Origin: a virus
Strand: one strand, 5' to 3'
Virus record (IMG/VR): IMGVR_UViG_3300037246_001819
Location: 1-51,289 of that record
Length of the DNA: 51,289 nucleotides
The position numbers and the translations under genes were made by a program. Below the pieces are notes generated by a model. It had not been told where the DNA came from, made no database searches, and saw only the letters and a list, made by a program, of their open reading frames with translations. The first letter of the stretch is position 1; every line of letters starts with the position of its first letter. Shown piece by piece: positions 6,792 through 13,708 of this stretch.

Positions 6792-7337
6792 ATGAAACGC
6801 TACTACTGCGAACGTCACCTGATTGAGCATTTGCGGTCGGCTCCAGAGCTTGCCGTCAGGGATGCCGCCACGGTGATCCAGACTGCCGCGTGCAACCCAG
6901 CGGACTGTCCGCGCTGCCAAGAGACAACGAGCGAAGTCCCCCCGGAAAGTAACGAGCTCGCGGAGGTCGTGGACAGATTGACCTCTCCCCCCTGCCAGCG
7001 CACCCCGGGGGAGCTCGTGCACGTTGACGCCAAGCTGTGGGCGAAGCTCTGCCAAGCGGTCGCCGACTATCGCCTGTACACCATGGCCCATCTCGAACCG
7101 TTCGCGCTCAAAACGCTCGTAACCGCAACTCGCAACCTGGTCGGCGCATGGCACGCAGCCGGCGCCGACGCCGCGGCCGACGGGATCCTCCAGCAGATCG
7201 ACCGGGCGAAAGTCGAGGACGAGCCGGCCTTAACGGTTCAGGATCTTTCCGCCAAGCTGGACGACGCTTATGGCATCCAGGCAGAGCAAATCAACGTTCT
7301 GGCCGCTCGCCTCGACAAGATTGAGAGTGCCCGATAA
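6792..7337 (+). CDS. Hypothetical protein
   Basis: A 181-aa protein. The first 45 residues hold C and H residues (YYCERH, then CNPADCPRC) that could bind zinc. The rest is mostly helical and ends in a probable coiled coil rich in Ala, Leu, Asp and Glu. No family was recognised. GAAGGAAATACGGTT before the ATG gives a usable ribosome binding site, and the tandem hairpin leader lies just upstream. Confidence 0.7.
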   Translation: MKRYYCERHLIEHLRSAPELAVRDAATVIQTAACNPADCPRCQETTSEVPPESNELAEVVDRLTSPPCQRTPGELVHVDAKLWAKLCQAVADYRLYTMAHLEPFALKTLVTATRNLVGAWHAAGADAAADGILQQIDRAKVEDEPALTVQDLSAKLDDAYGIQAEQINVLAARLDKIESAR

Positions 7338-7389
7338 ACGGGCCGCCTGATTTTCCGACCGAAATGCCGCACCAGGCATGAGTTATGAC

Positions 7390-7407
7390 TTTCGCCAATT
7401 GGCGAAA
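7390..7407. repeat. 18-bp palindrome, exact copy 3
   Basis: Exact copy 18 bases upstream of the next ATG. The preceding bases AGTTATGAC match, with one change, the flank of copy 8 at 40523-40540 on the other strand. Confidence 0.95.
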
Positions 7408-7425
7408 ACACGAAAGGACAGAACC

Positions 7426-7632
7426 ATGACGCCAAAAGAACAGAAACGCGCCGCCTTATCCGCTGGTCTTGACCAAGCGTGGGCAGCACTTGACCTCGGC
7501 CTTGAAACCTTGGGCCCCGCTGCCCACCGTTGGCCCAAAGATAGCCCCGAGAACATCCTCATAAGCGCGGCACTCCACGTCGTCTGCGCCGAACTATGTG
7601 CTCGGCGCGCCCGCGCGCAGAAACCGACGTAA
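7426..7632 (+). CDS. Hypothetical small helical protein
   Basis: A 68-aa protein, Ala/Leu-rich and probably all-helical, ending RRARAQKPT. The ATG at 7426 follows GAAAGGAC; the longer frame that runs through the palindrome was rejected. The last codons and the following intergenic DNA (7618-7679) are repeated at 21573-21634 on the other strand. Function unknown. Confidence 0.65.
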   Translation: MTPKEQKRAALSAGLDQAWAALDLGLETLGPAAHRWPKDSPENILISAALHVVCAELCARRARAQKPT

Positions 7633-7658
7633 CCCGCCATTGTGCATCAGCTTACTGT

Positions 7659-7676
7659 TTTCGCCAATTGGCGAAA
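7659..7676. repeat. 18-bp palindrome, exact copy 4
   Basis: Exact copy, 13 bases upstream of the ATG at 7690. It is part of a 62-bp block (7618-7679) that is 57/62 identical to the reverse complement of 21573-21634. Confidence 0.95.
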
Positions 7677-7689
7677 ACCGGAGAACGCC

Positions 7690-7788
7690 ATGCTAATTGA
7701 AGACCAACTCGACCGGGCGTTGCTGCCCCTGGTTCTACTACTGGCGGTCGCGGTGATTGCGTTTGCGGTCATGCGACTCGCCCAATGA
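7690..7788 (+). CDS. 32-aa single-pass membrane peptide
   Basis: A short frame with a good GGAG site seven bases upstream. An acidic, polar start (MLIEDQLDR) is followed by about 19 hydrophobic residues rich in Leu, Val and Ala, then MRLAQ. It is the second membrane micropeptide in this operon. It could be a host-interaction or membrane-potential factor; nothing more can be said. Confidence 0.6.
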   Translation: MLIEDQLDRALLPLVLLLAVAVIAFAVMRLAQ

Positions 7789-7798
7789 GGAGAAAACC

Positions 7799-8362
7799 AT
7801 GAACGAGACGAAACACGTCTGCCTCGCTTGCGACGAAGCCATGTCGGAAGAGCAATTCGAGGAGTCAGACTTCTGCCAGGAGTGCGACGGTTGGCACGAC
7901 GTGGTGTACTGCACGATCTGTGATGTCTCTACAGCGGACGATCCCGAGTGCCGACACCTGGAGTGGTTGCCCGACGATGGTCTGTGGGGAGGATGCGGTT
8001 CGTCGGAGACGTCGCCAAGGTTTGAGAGTGAACGCGACGGATTGTGGGCGATGCTGGATGCCGTGCCTGAGATGGCGGGCGCGTTGCGACGTGCGATGCG
8101 CAAGCCTCGCCTGTTGAACGTCTTTGAGCACGGCCCGATTATCGGCACAACGACGCTGGACCTAATAGTTGGCAAGCGAGACTTCGGGGGGCGTTTTTGG
8201 CCCGACCTTGATCTGCGCTGCCGCAGCGGCATCTATTGGCTGTCCTCGCTGCTCGGTGGCAGGGCGGGATGGGCGCGTCGGCTTACCGTCCGCTGGATAG
8301 ATCAATGGCGCCGCCATCGCCAACTGGCGAAAAGGAGCATCCAACCATGCCCGAAGAAATGA
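7799..8362 (+). CDS. Zinc-ribbon-type hypothetical protein
   Basis: A 187-aa protein with three CxxC pairs in the first 45 residues (CLAC, CQEC, CTIC), an arrangement typical of treble-clef or ribbon zinc domains. An acidic region and an Arg-rich C-terminus follow (LTVRWIDQWRRHRQ). GGAG precedes the ATG at 7799. The last 16 bases overlap the recombinase gene, and the C-terminal codons contain a variant of the 18-bp palindrome. Function unknown. Confidence 0.7.
   Translation: MNETKHVCLACDEAMSEEQFEESDFCQECDGWHDVVYCTICDVSTADDPECRHLEWLPDDGLWGGCGSSETSPRFESERDGLWAMLDAVPEMAGALRRAMRKPRLLNVFEHGPIIGTTTLDLIVGKRDFGGRFWPDLDLRCRSGIYWLSSLLGGRAGWARRLTVRWIDQWRRHRQLAKRSIQPCPKK
8315..8332. repeat. 18-bp palindrome, variant copy
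   Basis: CATCGCCAACTGGCGAAA differs from the consensus at three positions, but TCGCC and GGCGA still pair around an AACT centre. It lies just before the GGAG site of the recombinase gene, within the 3' end of the upstream gene. Confidence 0.75.
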
Positions 8363-9096
8363 AGAAACTAGCCGCCCTCTACGCCCGATTCTCGCCCCGG
8401 CCGGCGACGAAGGTCCGTACCTGCGTCAGCATTGACATGCAGCTCGAGCGGATGCGCGAATACTGCCGCGGGCCCGCCGGCCTGACGATCCTGCACGAGT
8501 TCGACGAGCCGGAAACCAGCGCGTCGACCCCGTTGGTCGAACGGCCCGAGGGCGCGAAGCTGCTCGAGGCGCTGCGATCCCAGCAGGTCAACCAGGTCGT
8601 CGCCTACGCGATGGACCGGTTATTTCGTAACCAGAACGAAGCGATCGAGACGATCGAGAAGTGGCACAAAGTCGGCATCGGCGTCCACATTCTCGACTGG
8701 TGCGGCGCCGGGCAGCTCAACACGAGCACCCCACACGGGTATTTGATCCTGACGATCACCGCGGCCGTCGCCGAATACTCGCGGCGCGACACCGCCGCGC
8801 GGACGCGGGCAGCCGCGGAGTACCGGCAGCGAACCGGAACCGCCATGGGCAACCCGCCGCTCGGCTGGCGACGCGTCAAGCGAGGCGAGACTTGGATCCT
8901 CTTGCCCGAGCCGCGCGAACAGGAAGCGCTGGCCTACATCAAACGCCGCAAGGCCGAAGGCGCGACCTACTACAAGATCGTGCAGGAGTGCAACGAGCTC
9001 GGATTCCCCGCGCGCGGCAAATGCTGGCGCCACTCGACCGTTAAGCGCGCCCTGCGCCGGGCCAACCGTAAGATCGAACCTCAACCACAGGAGTGA
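8347..9096 (+). CDS. Serine recombinase (resolvase/integrase family, short form)
   Basis: A 249-aa site-specific recombinase. The catalytic domain starts LAALYARFS, with the nucleophile Ser16 and the conserved Arg14, followed by the SIDMQ and DRLFR motifs. Residues about 155-240 match the start of the recombinase domain of large serine integrases (NPPLGWRRV ... W.HSTVKRAL). The long C-terminal zinc-ribbon and coiled-coil part of true large integrases is missing, so it is intermediate between a resolvase and an integrase. It may integrate the phage, resolve dimers or invert DNA. GGAG precedes the ATG at 8347. It is the only integration-type gene seen. Confidence 0.88.
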   Translation: MPEEMKKLAALYARFSPRPATKVRTCVSIDMQLERMREYCRGPAGLTILHEFDEPETSASTPLVERPEGAKLLEALRSQQVNQVVAYAMDRLFRNQNEAIETIEKWHKVGIGVHILDWCGAGQLNTSTPHGYLILTITAAVAEYSRRDTAARTRAAAEYRQRTGTAMGNPPLGWRRVKRGETWILLPEPREQEALAYIKRRKAEGATYYKIVQECNELGFPARGKCWRHSTVKRALRRANRKIEPQPQE

Positions 9097-9100
9097 AACC

Positions 9101-9409
9101 ATGAGCGAGACGGAACACACGTCGTTGCTGCCGTTGACGTGGAACAACACTACCCGAGAGATCAGAAATGCTGAAGGTTACATTGTCGTCGAGGTGAAAG
9201 CCCATCGAGCCATGGGGTATGGTCCGTTACTTGTCCGCGCCGTCAACGCCCACGACGACCTCCTGACCGCCTGCGAACGAATCTTGGACAGCCACGGCGA
9301 ATGTTCCAAATCCGATGTCGCCGATCAGGTTGTGAGGCTGCGCGTACCAATGGCGACGATGGCCGCAGTAGGAGCTGCCGTCGCGAAGGCCAACCCGACA
9401 GGTTCGTAA
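9101..9409 (+). CDS. HTPGP-type small phage protein, paralogue 2
   Basis: A 102-aa protein starting MSETEHTSLLPLTW and carrying NAHDDLLTACE in the middle, paralogous to the 5323-5691 product. It starts four bases after the recombinase stop, behind an AGGAG site, and is the last rightward gene; it faces the leftward early block tail to tail with 70 bp between the stops. Function unknown. Confidence 0.75.
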   Translation: MSETEHTSLLPLTWNNTTREIRNAEGYIVVEVKAHRAMGYGPLLVRAVNAHDDLLTACERILDSHGECSKSDVADQVVRLRVPMATMAAVGAAVAKANPTGS

Positions 9410-9479
9410 GTCCAGAAGAAGCCGGCCCGGCCGCGAAGCCACCTGCCACGCGACTGGGCCAACCCGAAAGGAGATACGA

Positions 9480-9683
9480 CTATTCTCGCCCAGGCTCCGC
9501 CGGCGTGCAAGCCTGGGAGTTCCATGGAACATCCACGAATTTGATTTTGCGGCGATTCCGCTCCAGCCAGCGCTCCAGGGTTTCGTAACTCTCGGCGCTC
9601 AGCGGCGCTGGCCATTCCAAAACGACCTCGCCTTCCTCAAGCGTAAGAACCTCTCGTTTTGTCACACAGTCTCGGACACGCAT
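9480..9683 (-). CDS. Small protein with acidic C-terminal motif
   Basis: A 67-aa protein, last gene of the leftward early block. The ATG at 9683 follows a perfect GGAGG by seven bases. It contains LEEGEVVLEWPAPLSAES, then a basic amphipathic helix (LERWLERNRRKIK), a motif I recognise from small phage and plasmid regulators of unknown function. The 16-base sequence that supplies this gene's ribosome binding site region is repeated near its 3' end. Confidence 0.65.
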   Translation of the reverse strand: MRVRDCVTKREVLTLEEGEVVLEWPAPLSAESYETLERWLERNRRKIKFVDVPWNSQACTPAEPGRE

Positions 9684-9685
9684 GC

Positions 9686-10024
9686 TCAATCCTCCGGCGT
9701 GCAAGCCTGCCGCTCGACGAGGGCTTCGCGCCATCTCAAATGTACAGCCGCCCGCTTGATATGGGTGTCATACTCGTCGGGTTCGATGGCCGCAGCGAGT
9801 ACCTCGTCGAGTGCCTGATCGCATCGGTTCCGCAGCCGCCCGACCTCGGCCTTTGCCTCGACCATTGCGACGCGGTAATCACGGGCATGTCTGCGGTACA
9901 TGTCACAGTTACGATTCAACCGCTCGACGTCAGCCTTGAGCGCGGCATACCCTTGCTTAAGCTGCATGGCCGCCCACGCCGGATCACCTCCTGGCAGTTG
10001 GACATTATCGTTTTCCTTTGTCAT
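9686..10024 (-). CDS. Hypothetical coiled-coil protein
   Basis: A 112-aa mainly helical protein with heptad-like Leu/Ala spacing in residues about 20-85 and a basic, Trp-containing C-terminus. It overlaps the upstream RusA-like gene by 20 bases and ends two bases before the next start. No family recognised. Confidence 0.65.
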   Translation of the reverse strand: MTKENDNVQLPGGDPAWAAMQLKQGYAALKADVERLNRNCDMYRRHARDYRVAMVEAKAEVGRLRNRCDQALDEVLAAAIEPDEYDTHIKRAAVHLRWREALVERQACTPED

Positions 10025-10397
10025 CGGAACCTCCAGTCTCGTGCTCGATCCTCACCCGCACGCTGTACTCCCATGCCCGGCCCTTCTCTTGAGCCACGGC
10101 CCAGACCGCCTGCGTCTCGTCGCCGTCGTCGATCTTCAGGCTGTCCGCGATCCCGTCACGGACGTGCTTCATCGCACCCGCCAGGTTGTCGTCGTCCAGC
10201 CGACGCGGGCCAATTCGTACCAACGTGATCCGCAATGGCCGACCCGCCGGGACCTCACGCAGATGCGTGTTCATCGCCAACTCCGCCACGCCACGTTGAT
10301 TCCGGTGCCGGTGCAGGTGGACGAAGCGACTCTTGCCCCAGTCAGTCCGGCGGTTCGCTTCGCTGATCGTCTTTATCGGCAGGTTGAACTCGAGCAT
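10005..10397 (-). CDS. RusA-like Holliday junction resolvase
   Basis: A 130-aa protein of RusA size. It contains the family's metal-binding signature: DDDN at residues 68-71, an Asp at 81 (DGIADSL), and Asp at 90-91 within KIDDGDE. RusA enzymes cut four-way DNA junctions to resolve recombination or replication intermediates before packaging. The ATG at 10397 follows AGAGGAA; longer in-frame starts read through Arg-rich unlikely protein and overlap the upstream gene. It fits with the annealing protein and nuclease encoded farther upstream in the same block. Confidence 0.82.
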   Translation of the reverse strand: MLEFNLPIKTISEANRRTDWGKSRFVHLHRHRNQRGVAELAMNTHLREVPAGRPLRITLVRIGPRRLDDDNLAGAMKHVRDGIADSLKIDDGDETQAVWAVAQEKGRAWEYSVRVRIEHETGGSDDKGKR

Positions 10398-10408
10398 CGG
10401 TCGTTCCT

Positions 10409-10612
10409 CTACGTAAACCTCGCCCAAGACTCGAACTCCTCGTCGAGATGCCAACCGCGTGCTTCGAGTGCAGCGACGTCTTCCGCTGGCAACTTGGCGT
10501 GATCCGACCCCGCGTAGATAATGTCGTGCTCCGCGCACACTGAATGGCTGTTGGGGTCTTCGTGCTTCATCAGAATCTGTAGCCCTTCGGCCACGTCTCG
10601 CATGGTTGCCAT
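10409..10612 (-). CDS. Hypothetical protein
   Basis: A 67-aa acidic protein with HSVCAEHD and a helical C-terminal half (LPAEDVAALEARGWHLDE). The ATG at 10612 lies ten bases after AAAGGG, and an in-frame TTG at 10621 is less likely. It sits between the primase and the RusA-like gene. No function can be assigned. Confidence 0.65.
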   Translation of the reverse strand: MATMRDVAEGLQILMKHEDPNSHSVCAEHDIIYAGSDHAKLPAEDVAALEARGWHLDEEFESWARFT

Positions 10613-10640
10613 ATCACTCAATCCCTTTCTCGCAAATCAC

Positions 10641-11423
10641 TCATCGTCGTGCTCCTAGCCATTCTCTCGCGTCCTTGAACTCCGGCGGCGGCCGTTTCAG
10701 CTCCGCCATCCCATGCGGCAACGCGTCGATCAACTGCATCGCACCCTCAAGCGTCGCCGCCCGGGCCGGATGCCCAGGCGGATCGTTGTCGATCAGGACG
10801 ATCACCCGGCTCGGCATCGCCTCCTCGAGGAAATGCGTCAGGTCGAGTAGCCCGCCCGTGTTGCTCGGTCGGCCGATCGTGTACACGCCACGCGACAGCA
10901 GCGCCGCACAGTCGGTCGGACCCTCGCACACCCAAACTTCGTCGGGCACGCAACCGCTCGGGATGAACAAAGCGTTCCGGCTCCGCGGCACGCAGAAGTA
11001 CCGTTTTTTCGGCGGGCTGCTCTTCGGGCGACGCAGCCTGATCCCGACGATCCGCATCTTGCCGTCCCGCATCGGAAACGCCACCGCATCGTACGGGCGC
11101 GACCAGCCCGCCCACAGCCGGTCCAGCGACTCGACCGACACCCCCAACGAGTAGGCCACCTCATGCGGCTGGAAGTCAGCCCGGTACCCCCCGCACAGGC
11201 TGAGCCAGTCGATCGGCGGCCGTTTCGGCTCAGGCTTGCTCGGCGGGCGCCACTGGACCGCGTGGCCGTTCAGCCGATGGATCCAGCCGCCGGACGCTAC
11301 CGACTTCACGGACGACACACGCATGCACTTCGCCACGGCCCCATCGGTTGTGTACGTGCACCAGTGGTTGTGGTCACAGATCGCACAGTGATGCTTCCGC
11401 GAGGTTTCAAGCCACTTTGACAT
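10641..11423 (-). CDS. DNA primase (zinc-binding and Toprim domains)
   Basis: A 260-aa primase-like protein. The N-terminal zinc-binding region has C13, C16, C22 and C33 (HHCAICDHNHWC). The catalytic Toprim fold shows VWVCEGPTD near residue 165 and LIDNDPPG near 212, the two acidic metal-binding motifs. There is no helicase domain; a separate SF2 helicase is encoded at 15794-17494. It would lay down RNA primers for phage replication. The gene begins after a structured 205-bp non-coding stretch. Confidence 0.85.
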   Translation of the reverse strand: MSKWLETSRKHHCAICDHNHWCTYTTDGAVAKCMRVSSVKSVASGGWIHRLNGHAVQWRPPSKPEPKRPPIDWLSLCGGYRADFQPHEVAYSLGVSVESLDRLWAGWSRPYDAVAFPMRDGKMRIVGIRLRRPKSSPPKKRYFCVPRSRNALFIPSGCVPDEVWVCEGPTDCAALLSRGVYTIGRPSNTGGLLDLTHFLEEAMPSRVIVLIDNDPPGHPARAATLEGAMQLIDALPHGMAELKRPPPEFKDAREWLGARR

Positions 11424-11628
11424 CGGTTCCTCGCGGGACGGCGCCGGGCCCGTTGGGCAGGGTTTCCGACGCCGCCCCTTCCTGAGGAGGAATCAGTGGA
11501 GGCGCGGGGCTCCTTGGCATCCGGCGAGGCTGCCGCCCCGCGCCTCTGTGGGGGATGTCCGCGAGCCCGACGGGCCGGCACACCCGCGACGCCGGAGTCA
11601 CCACGTCACGACCGACCCGCCGGGCTCG
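11424..11628. promoter_or_regulatory. Structured non-coding region with two long inverted repeats
   Basis: A perfect 12-bp inverted repeat pairs 11499-11510 (GAGGCGCGGGGC) with 11535-11546 around a 24-base loop. A second, 14 bp with one mismatch, pairs about 11562-11575 with 11616-11629. A 65-codon frame crosses the region but is Pro/Arg-rich and has no ribosome binding site. It may be a leader or small RNA controlling primase expression. Confidence 0.5.
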
Positions 11629-11799
11629 CTAGCGCCCCTTACTGATCGCCGAGCGGAACGCAACGCCAGTCCACATCGTAATCACAGAACCGATGACTCC
11701 GGCTAGTTCGTTACTTATCCAGCCCTGAGTCCATAAAATCCCAACCAGTCCGGCCGCGATCGACCCCAGGTACCCCTTCTTGCCGTTCAACCACTTCAT
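11629..11799 (-). CDS. Holin-like small membrane protein
   Basis: A 56-aa protein that fits small phage holins. The N-terminal MKWLNGKKGYLG is followed by a first hydrophobic segment (about 12-24), a short polar turn, a second hydrophobic segment (about 32-48), and a basic tail FRSAISKGR. GGAG lies seven bases before the ATG at 11799. The first 89 bases overlap the 3' end of the lipoprotein-like gene in another frame. Holins form lesions in the inner membrane that trigger lysis. No endolysin was recognised nearby. Confidence 0.7.
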   Translation of the reverse strand: MKWLNGKKGYLGSIAAGLVGILWTQGWISNELAGVIGSVITMWTGVAFRSAISKGR

Positions 11800-11965
11800 C
11801 GTTCATCTCCATGATCGTTGTAGCTGGTGCAGCATGCCAGTGAACGTGCAACGTACAGCCCGTGCAGGTTGCAACCCAGATCGCGACAGAGAGGAGCACC
11901 AGCGCCGATACCGTTAGCCAGCCGCGTAGACACGGGCTGATACCCCGCTTGCGGTGCTTAGCCAT
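11711..11965 (-). CDS. Small lipoprotein-like protein (possible outer spanin)
   Basis: An 84-aa protein with a basic start (MAKHRKRG), a hydrophobic segment of about 18 residues, and a lipobox-like ATCTGC, predicting a lipidated Cys near residue 36. The mature part is short and hydrophilic, as in outer-membrane spanin subunits, which fuse the two membranes at the end of lysis in Gram-negative hosts. The C-terminal 30 codons overlap the holin-like gene in another frame. GGAG lies eight bases before the ATG at 11965. Confidence 0.6.
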   Translation of the reverse strand: MAKHRKRGISPCLRGWLTVSALVLLSVAIWVATCTGCTLHVHWHAAPATTIMEMNDEVVERQEGVPGVDRGRTGWDFMDSGLDK

Positions 11966-12128
11966 CACTCAGGCTCCTTGGTCTCTGGCGTGACAGCATC
12001 GACCCAATCGTCCAGACTGCACACGGTTCTATTGCCTTGCCGCAACGCGGGCACGCATCAGAAACCACGATGCACGTGTGGTGACATTGCAAGCAAGTGT
12101 GGCAGATGTCCGCGAAAACCTTGATCAT
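11958..12128 (-). CDS. Small Cys-rich zinc-ribbon-type protein
   Basis: A 56-aa protein with CHTCLQCHHTC followed by CPRCGKAIEPC, enough ligands for a rubredoxin-like zinc site. The ATG at 12128 has GGAG eleven bases upstream; an in-frame GTG at 12140 overlaps the upstream stop but has no better site. It lies between two lipoprotein-like genes. Function unknown. Confidence 0.6.
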   Translation of the reverse strand: MIKVFADICHTCLQCHHTCIVVSDACPRCGKAIEPCAVWTIGSMLSRQRPRSLSDG

Positions 12129-12136
12129 CTCAACTA

Positions 12137-12388
12137 TCACTCCGGCTCTTCGGTCGGCTCGGGCTCCCACGGCTCCTCGGGGCCGCCCGGCCACACACCA
12201 GCGAACTCAGCCTTCGAACTCTTAGCCTCCCACCACAAGCCCGTGTCAACGCGCCAATGAAGGCCCCAGCTCGGGTTATCCATCTTGACCTTGTACGCCG
12301 AGCCGCAGCCCGTTGAGAACCACACGGCCGTGATTGCCACAACCCAACCCAACATCTCAAGTAATCGCCACTTCGTTCTCGGTCTCAT
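12137..12388 (-). CDS. Small lipoprotein-like protein
   Basis: An 83-aa protein with a basic start (MRPRTKWR), a hydrophobic stretch (MLGWVVAITAVWF) and the lipobox STGC, predicting a lipidated Cys near residue 27. The mature part is Trp-rich and then acidic with Pro/Glu repeats (PEEPWEPEPTEEPE). GGAG precedes the ATG at 12388. With the second lipoprotein-like gene and the holin-like gene it suggests a lysis or envelope-modification cassette; superinfection exclusion is an alternative. Confidence 0.65.
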   Translation of the reverse strand: MRPRTKWRLLEMLGWVVAITAVWFSTGCGSAYKVKMDNPSWGLHWRVDTGLWWEAKSSKAEFAGVWPGGPEEPWEPEPTEEPE

Positions 12389-12443
12389 CGTCGGTCTCCT
12401 TTGTGTAGGTCCGTTACCACACATTACCTACCTGGCTTCGTAA

Positions 12444-12704
12444 TCAAAAGAGGGCCTTGTTTAGCTCACCCTCTACCTTGTCGAGCCGGGTGCATATCGT
12501 ATCGAGAGTCGCAGGCAAATCAGCCAGAAGGGCAGCCAGGCACGGCGCATGCGCGCGCGGTCCATCAGTCTCTGCCATCGCCTTCTCAGGCTCACATATT
12601 TTGCAGACGAGACCTTCCAGTTGCTCCACGTGATTTTGCACACGCAGTACCGCGCTGTGGATAAGTGAAGCTTTCCCTTCAGTGCATCCTTCGTCGTGTG
12701 ACAT
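12444..12704 (-). CDS. Hypothetical protein
   Basis: An 86-aa mostly helical protein with a Cys pair (CKIC) in the middle and a possible coiled coil at the end (LDTICTRLDKVEGELNK). GGGAG lies six bases before the ATG. It sits in the cluster of small membrane-associated genes. No family recognised. Confidence 0.65.
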   Translation of the reverse strand: MSHDEGCTEGKASLIHSAVLRVQNHVEQLEGLVCKICEPEKAMAETDGPRAHAPCLAALLADLPATLDTICTRLDKVEGELNKALF

Positions 12705-12722
12705 CTCAGTCTCCCTTGCCCC

Positions 12723-13046
12723 CTACTTGTTCCTTCTCACTATGGTCTGGACCAGTTCGTGCATGTCCTTCTGCTGCTCCGTTATCCGGCTCAGAATCTC
12801 TCGTTGCTGGATCATCACCTCGCGAAGCCCTTGAATGGCCTCCGTCAGATCCTTGACGTTCTCGGTCAACGCTTGCCGCACGTACCACTTCGGAGCCCCA
12901 TCACTATCCATGGCGTTCGCCCCGAGGTGCACTCGATGTAGTTCGCAGGTCTGGCGCGATATCTTCCGCAACATCGCCCACAACGTAGCTACGCCAGCCG
13001 CTAGGACCGCCTGCGCAATCCAAACATAATCCTGCTCGTCCATCAT
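12723..13046 (-). CDS. Membrane-anchored coiled-coil protein (possible inner spanin)
   Basis: A 107-aa protein with one N-terminal transmembrane segment (WIAQAVLAAGVATLWAML, about residues 9-26) and a long helical C-terminal region with coiled-coil character (LTENVKDLTEAIQGLREVM onward). This topology is typical of inner-membrane spanins, which pair with an outer lipoprotein, and two lipoprotein-like genes follow within 1.3 kb. The ATG overlaps the upstream stop (ATGA). Other membrane-tethered roles remain possible. Confidence 0.6.
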   Translation of the reverse strand: MMDEQDYVWIAQAVLAAGVATLWAMLRKISRQTCELHRVHLGANAMDSDGAPKWYVRQALTENVKDLTEAIQGLREVMIQQREILSRITEQQKDMHELVQTIVRRNK

Positions 13047-13471
13047 GTCCCCGTTTCGAGTAGTGCCTGTCGTGTCATCGTCACCACCTCGGCGGAGACT
13101 TCGCGGTCGTCACCAAACGCTTCCCGCATGAGAGCCTCCTTTCCTAGGGTCGCCTTAGCATCAAAGCATACCTGAACCGGACAGTTTACGAAGTGCGCAG
13201 GATGCGACCATGCACCGTGTGCGTTTCGCGCCGCCCAATAGCCAAGATTCTCCAATGATGACATCCGCTCCTTCAACCGCTCGATCTCGGCCTCGGCCGT
13301 CTCAGCACGTTTGTACTCGGCTTGGGCGTACTGTGTCCACGTTAGCCCATTACCGCCGTACGGAGAGTCTGGCGTGTCGCAGGCTGGTGATAAATACCAT
13401 TGTTGCTGTCGCAACTGCTGAACCTCAGCCTTGAGCGCGTCACGTTCACGTACCAGATCTACGTCAGGCAT
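13043..13471 (-). CDS. Hypothetical coiled-coil protein
   Basis: A 142-aa protein. The N-terminal 70 residues are rich in Glu, Gln, Leu and Ala and look coiled-coil (LVRERDALKAEVQQLRQQQ, then EAEIERLKERM). The C-terminal half contains a His/Cys-containing stretch (HPAHFVNCPVQVC). GGAGG precedes the ATG by seven bases. It resembles, in style, the other leucine-zipper-like proteins of this block (13709-14032 and 9686-10024). Function unknown. Confidence 0.65.
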   Translation of the reverse strand: MPDVDLVRERDALKAEVQQLRQQQWYLSPACDTPDSPYGGNGLTWTQYAQAEYKRAETAEAEIERLKERMSSLENLGYWAARNAHGAWSHPAHFVNCPVQVCFDAKATLGKEALMREAFGDDREVSAEVVTMTRQALLETGT

Positions 13472-13475
13472 CGTT

Positions 13476-13610
13476 TCAACCTCCCACCCTCGCGGCCCAG
13501 GCCAGGTACTCGAATCGCACCAGCCAGGCGAACACCGCCAGCGATAACAGCCACAGCCCCCCCGCCATCGTCAGGCCCCACCGCTGGTCATAGCTGCGAG
13601 CCAAAGGCAT
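13476..13610 (-). CDS. 44-aa single-pass membrane protein
   Basis: A small frame with a polar start (MPLARSYDQRWG) and a hydrophobic stretch (LWLLSLAVFAWLV) followed by a Trp-containing tail. GGTGG lies five bases before the ATG, inside the 3' end of the overlapping 27-aa frame. Likely a membrane micropeptide of the lysis-type cluster. Confidence 0.5.
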   Translation of the reverse strand: MPLARSYDQRWGLTMAGGLWLLSLAVFAWLVRFEYLAWAARVGG

Positions 13611-13671
13611 AATACCACCAAGTCCTGACGAGTCGTTCGATGATTTCGAGCAGCATGAATCCGAAAGGCAT
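13588..13671 (-). CDS. 27-aa hydrophobic micropeptide
   Basis: Starts MPFGFMLLEIIERL with AAGGAG nine bases upstream, and ends in an aromatic stretch (WWYYAFG). Its end overlaps the next small membrane gene by 23 bases. The good ribosome binding site supports translation; the function is unknown and the peptide may simply couple the downstream gene. Confidence 0.4.
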   Translation of the reverse strand: MPFGFMLLEIIERLVRTWWYYAFGSQL

Positions 13672-13708
13672 GGCACAGTCTCCTTGTTGAAGCCTACGCG
13701 CCGGAAGC

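Noticed and set aside
9410-9479. Bidirectional terminator between converging operons
   Set aside because: GC-rich pairs exist but there is no clean stem with a U-tract on either strand.
11407-11604. 65-codon minus-strand frame before the primase
   Set aside because: Pro/Arg-rich, GTG start without a ribosome binding site, and crosses a strong inverted repeat. It probably reflects open GC-rich sequence.
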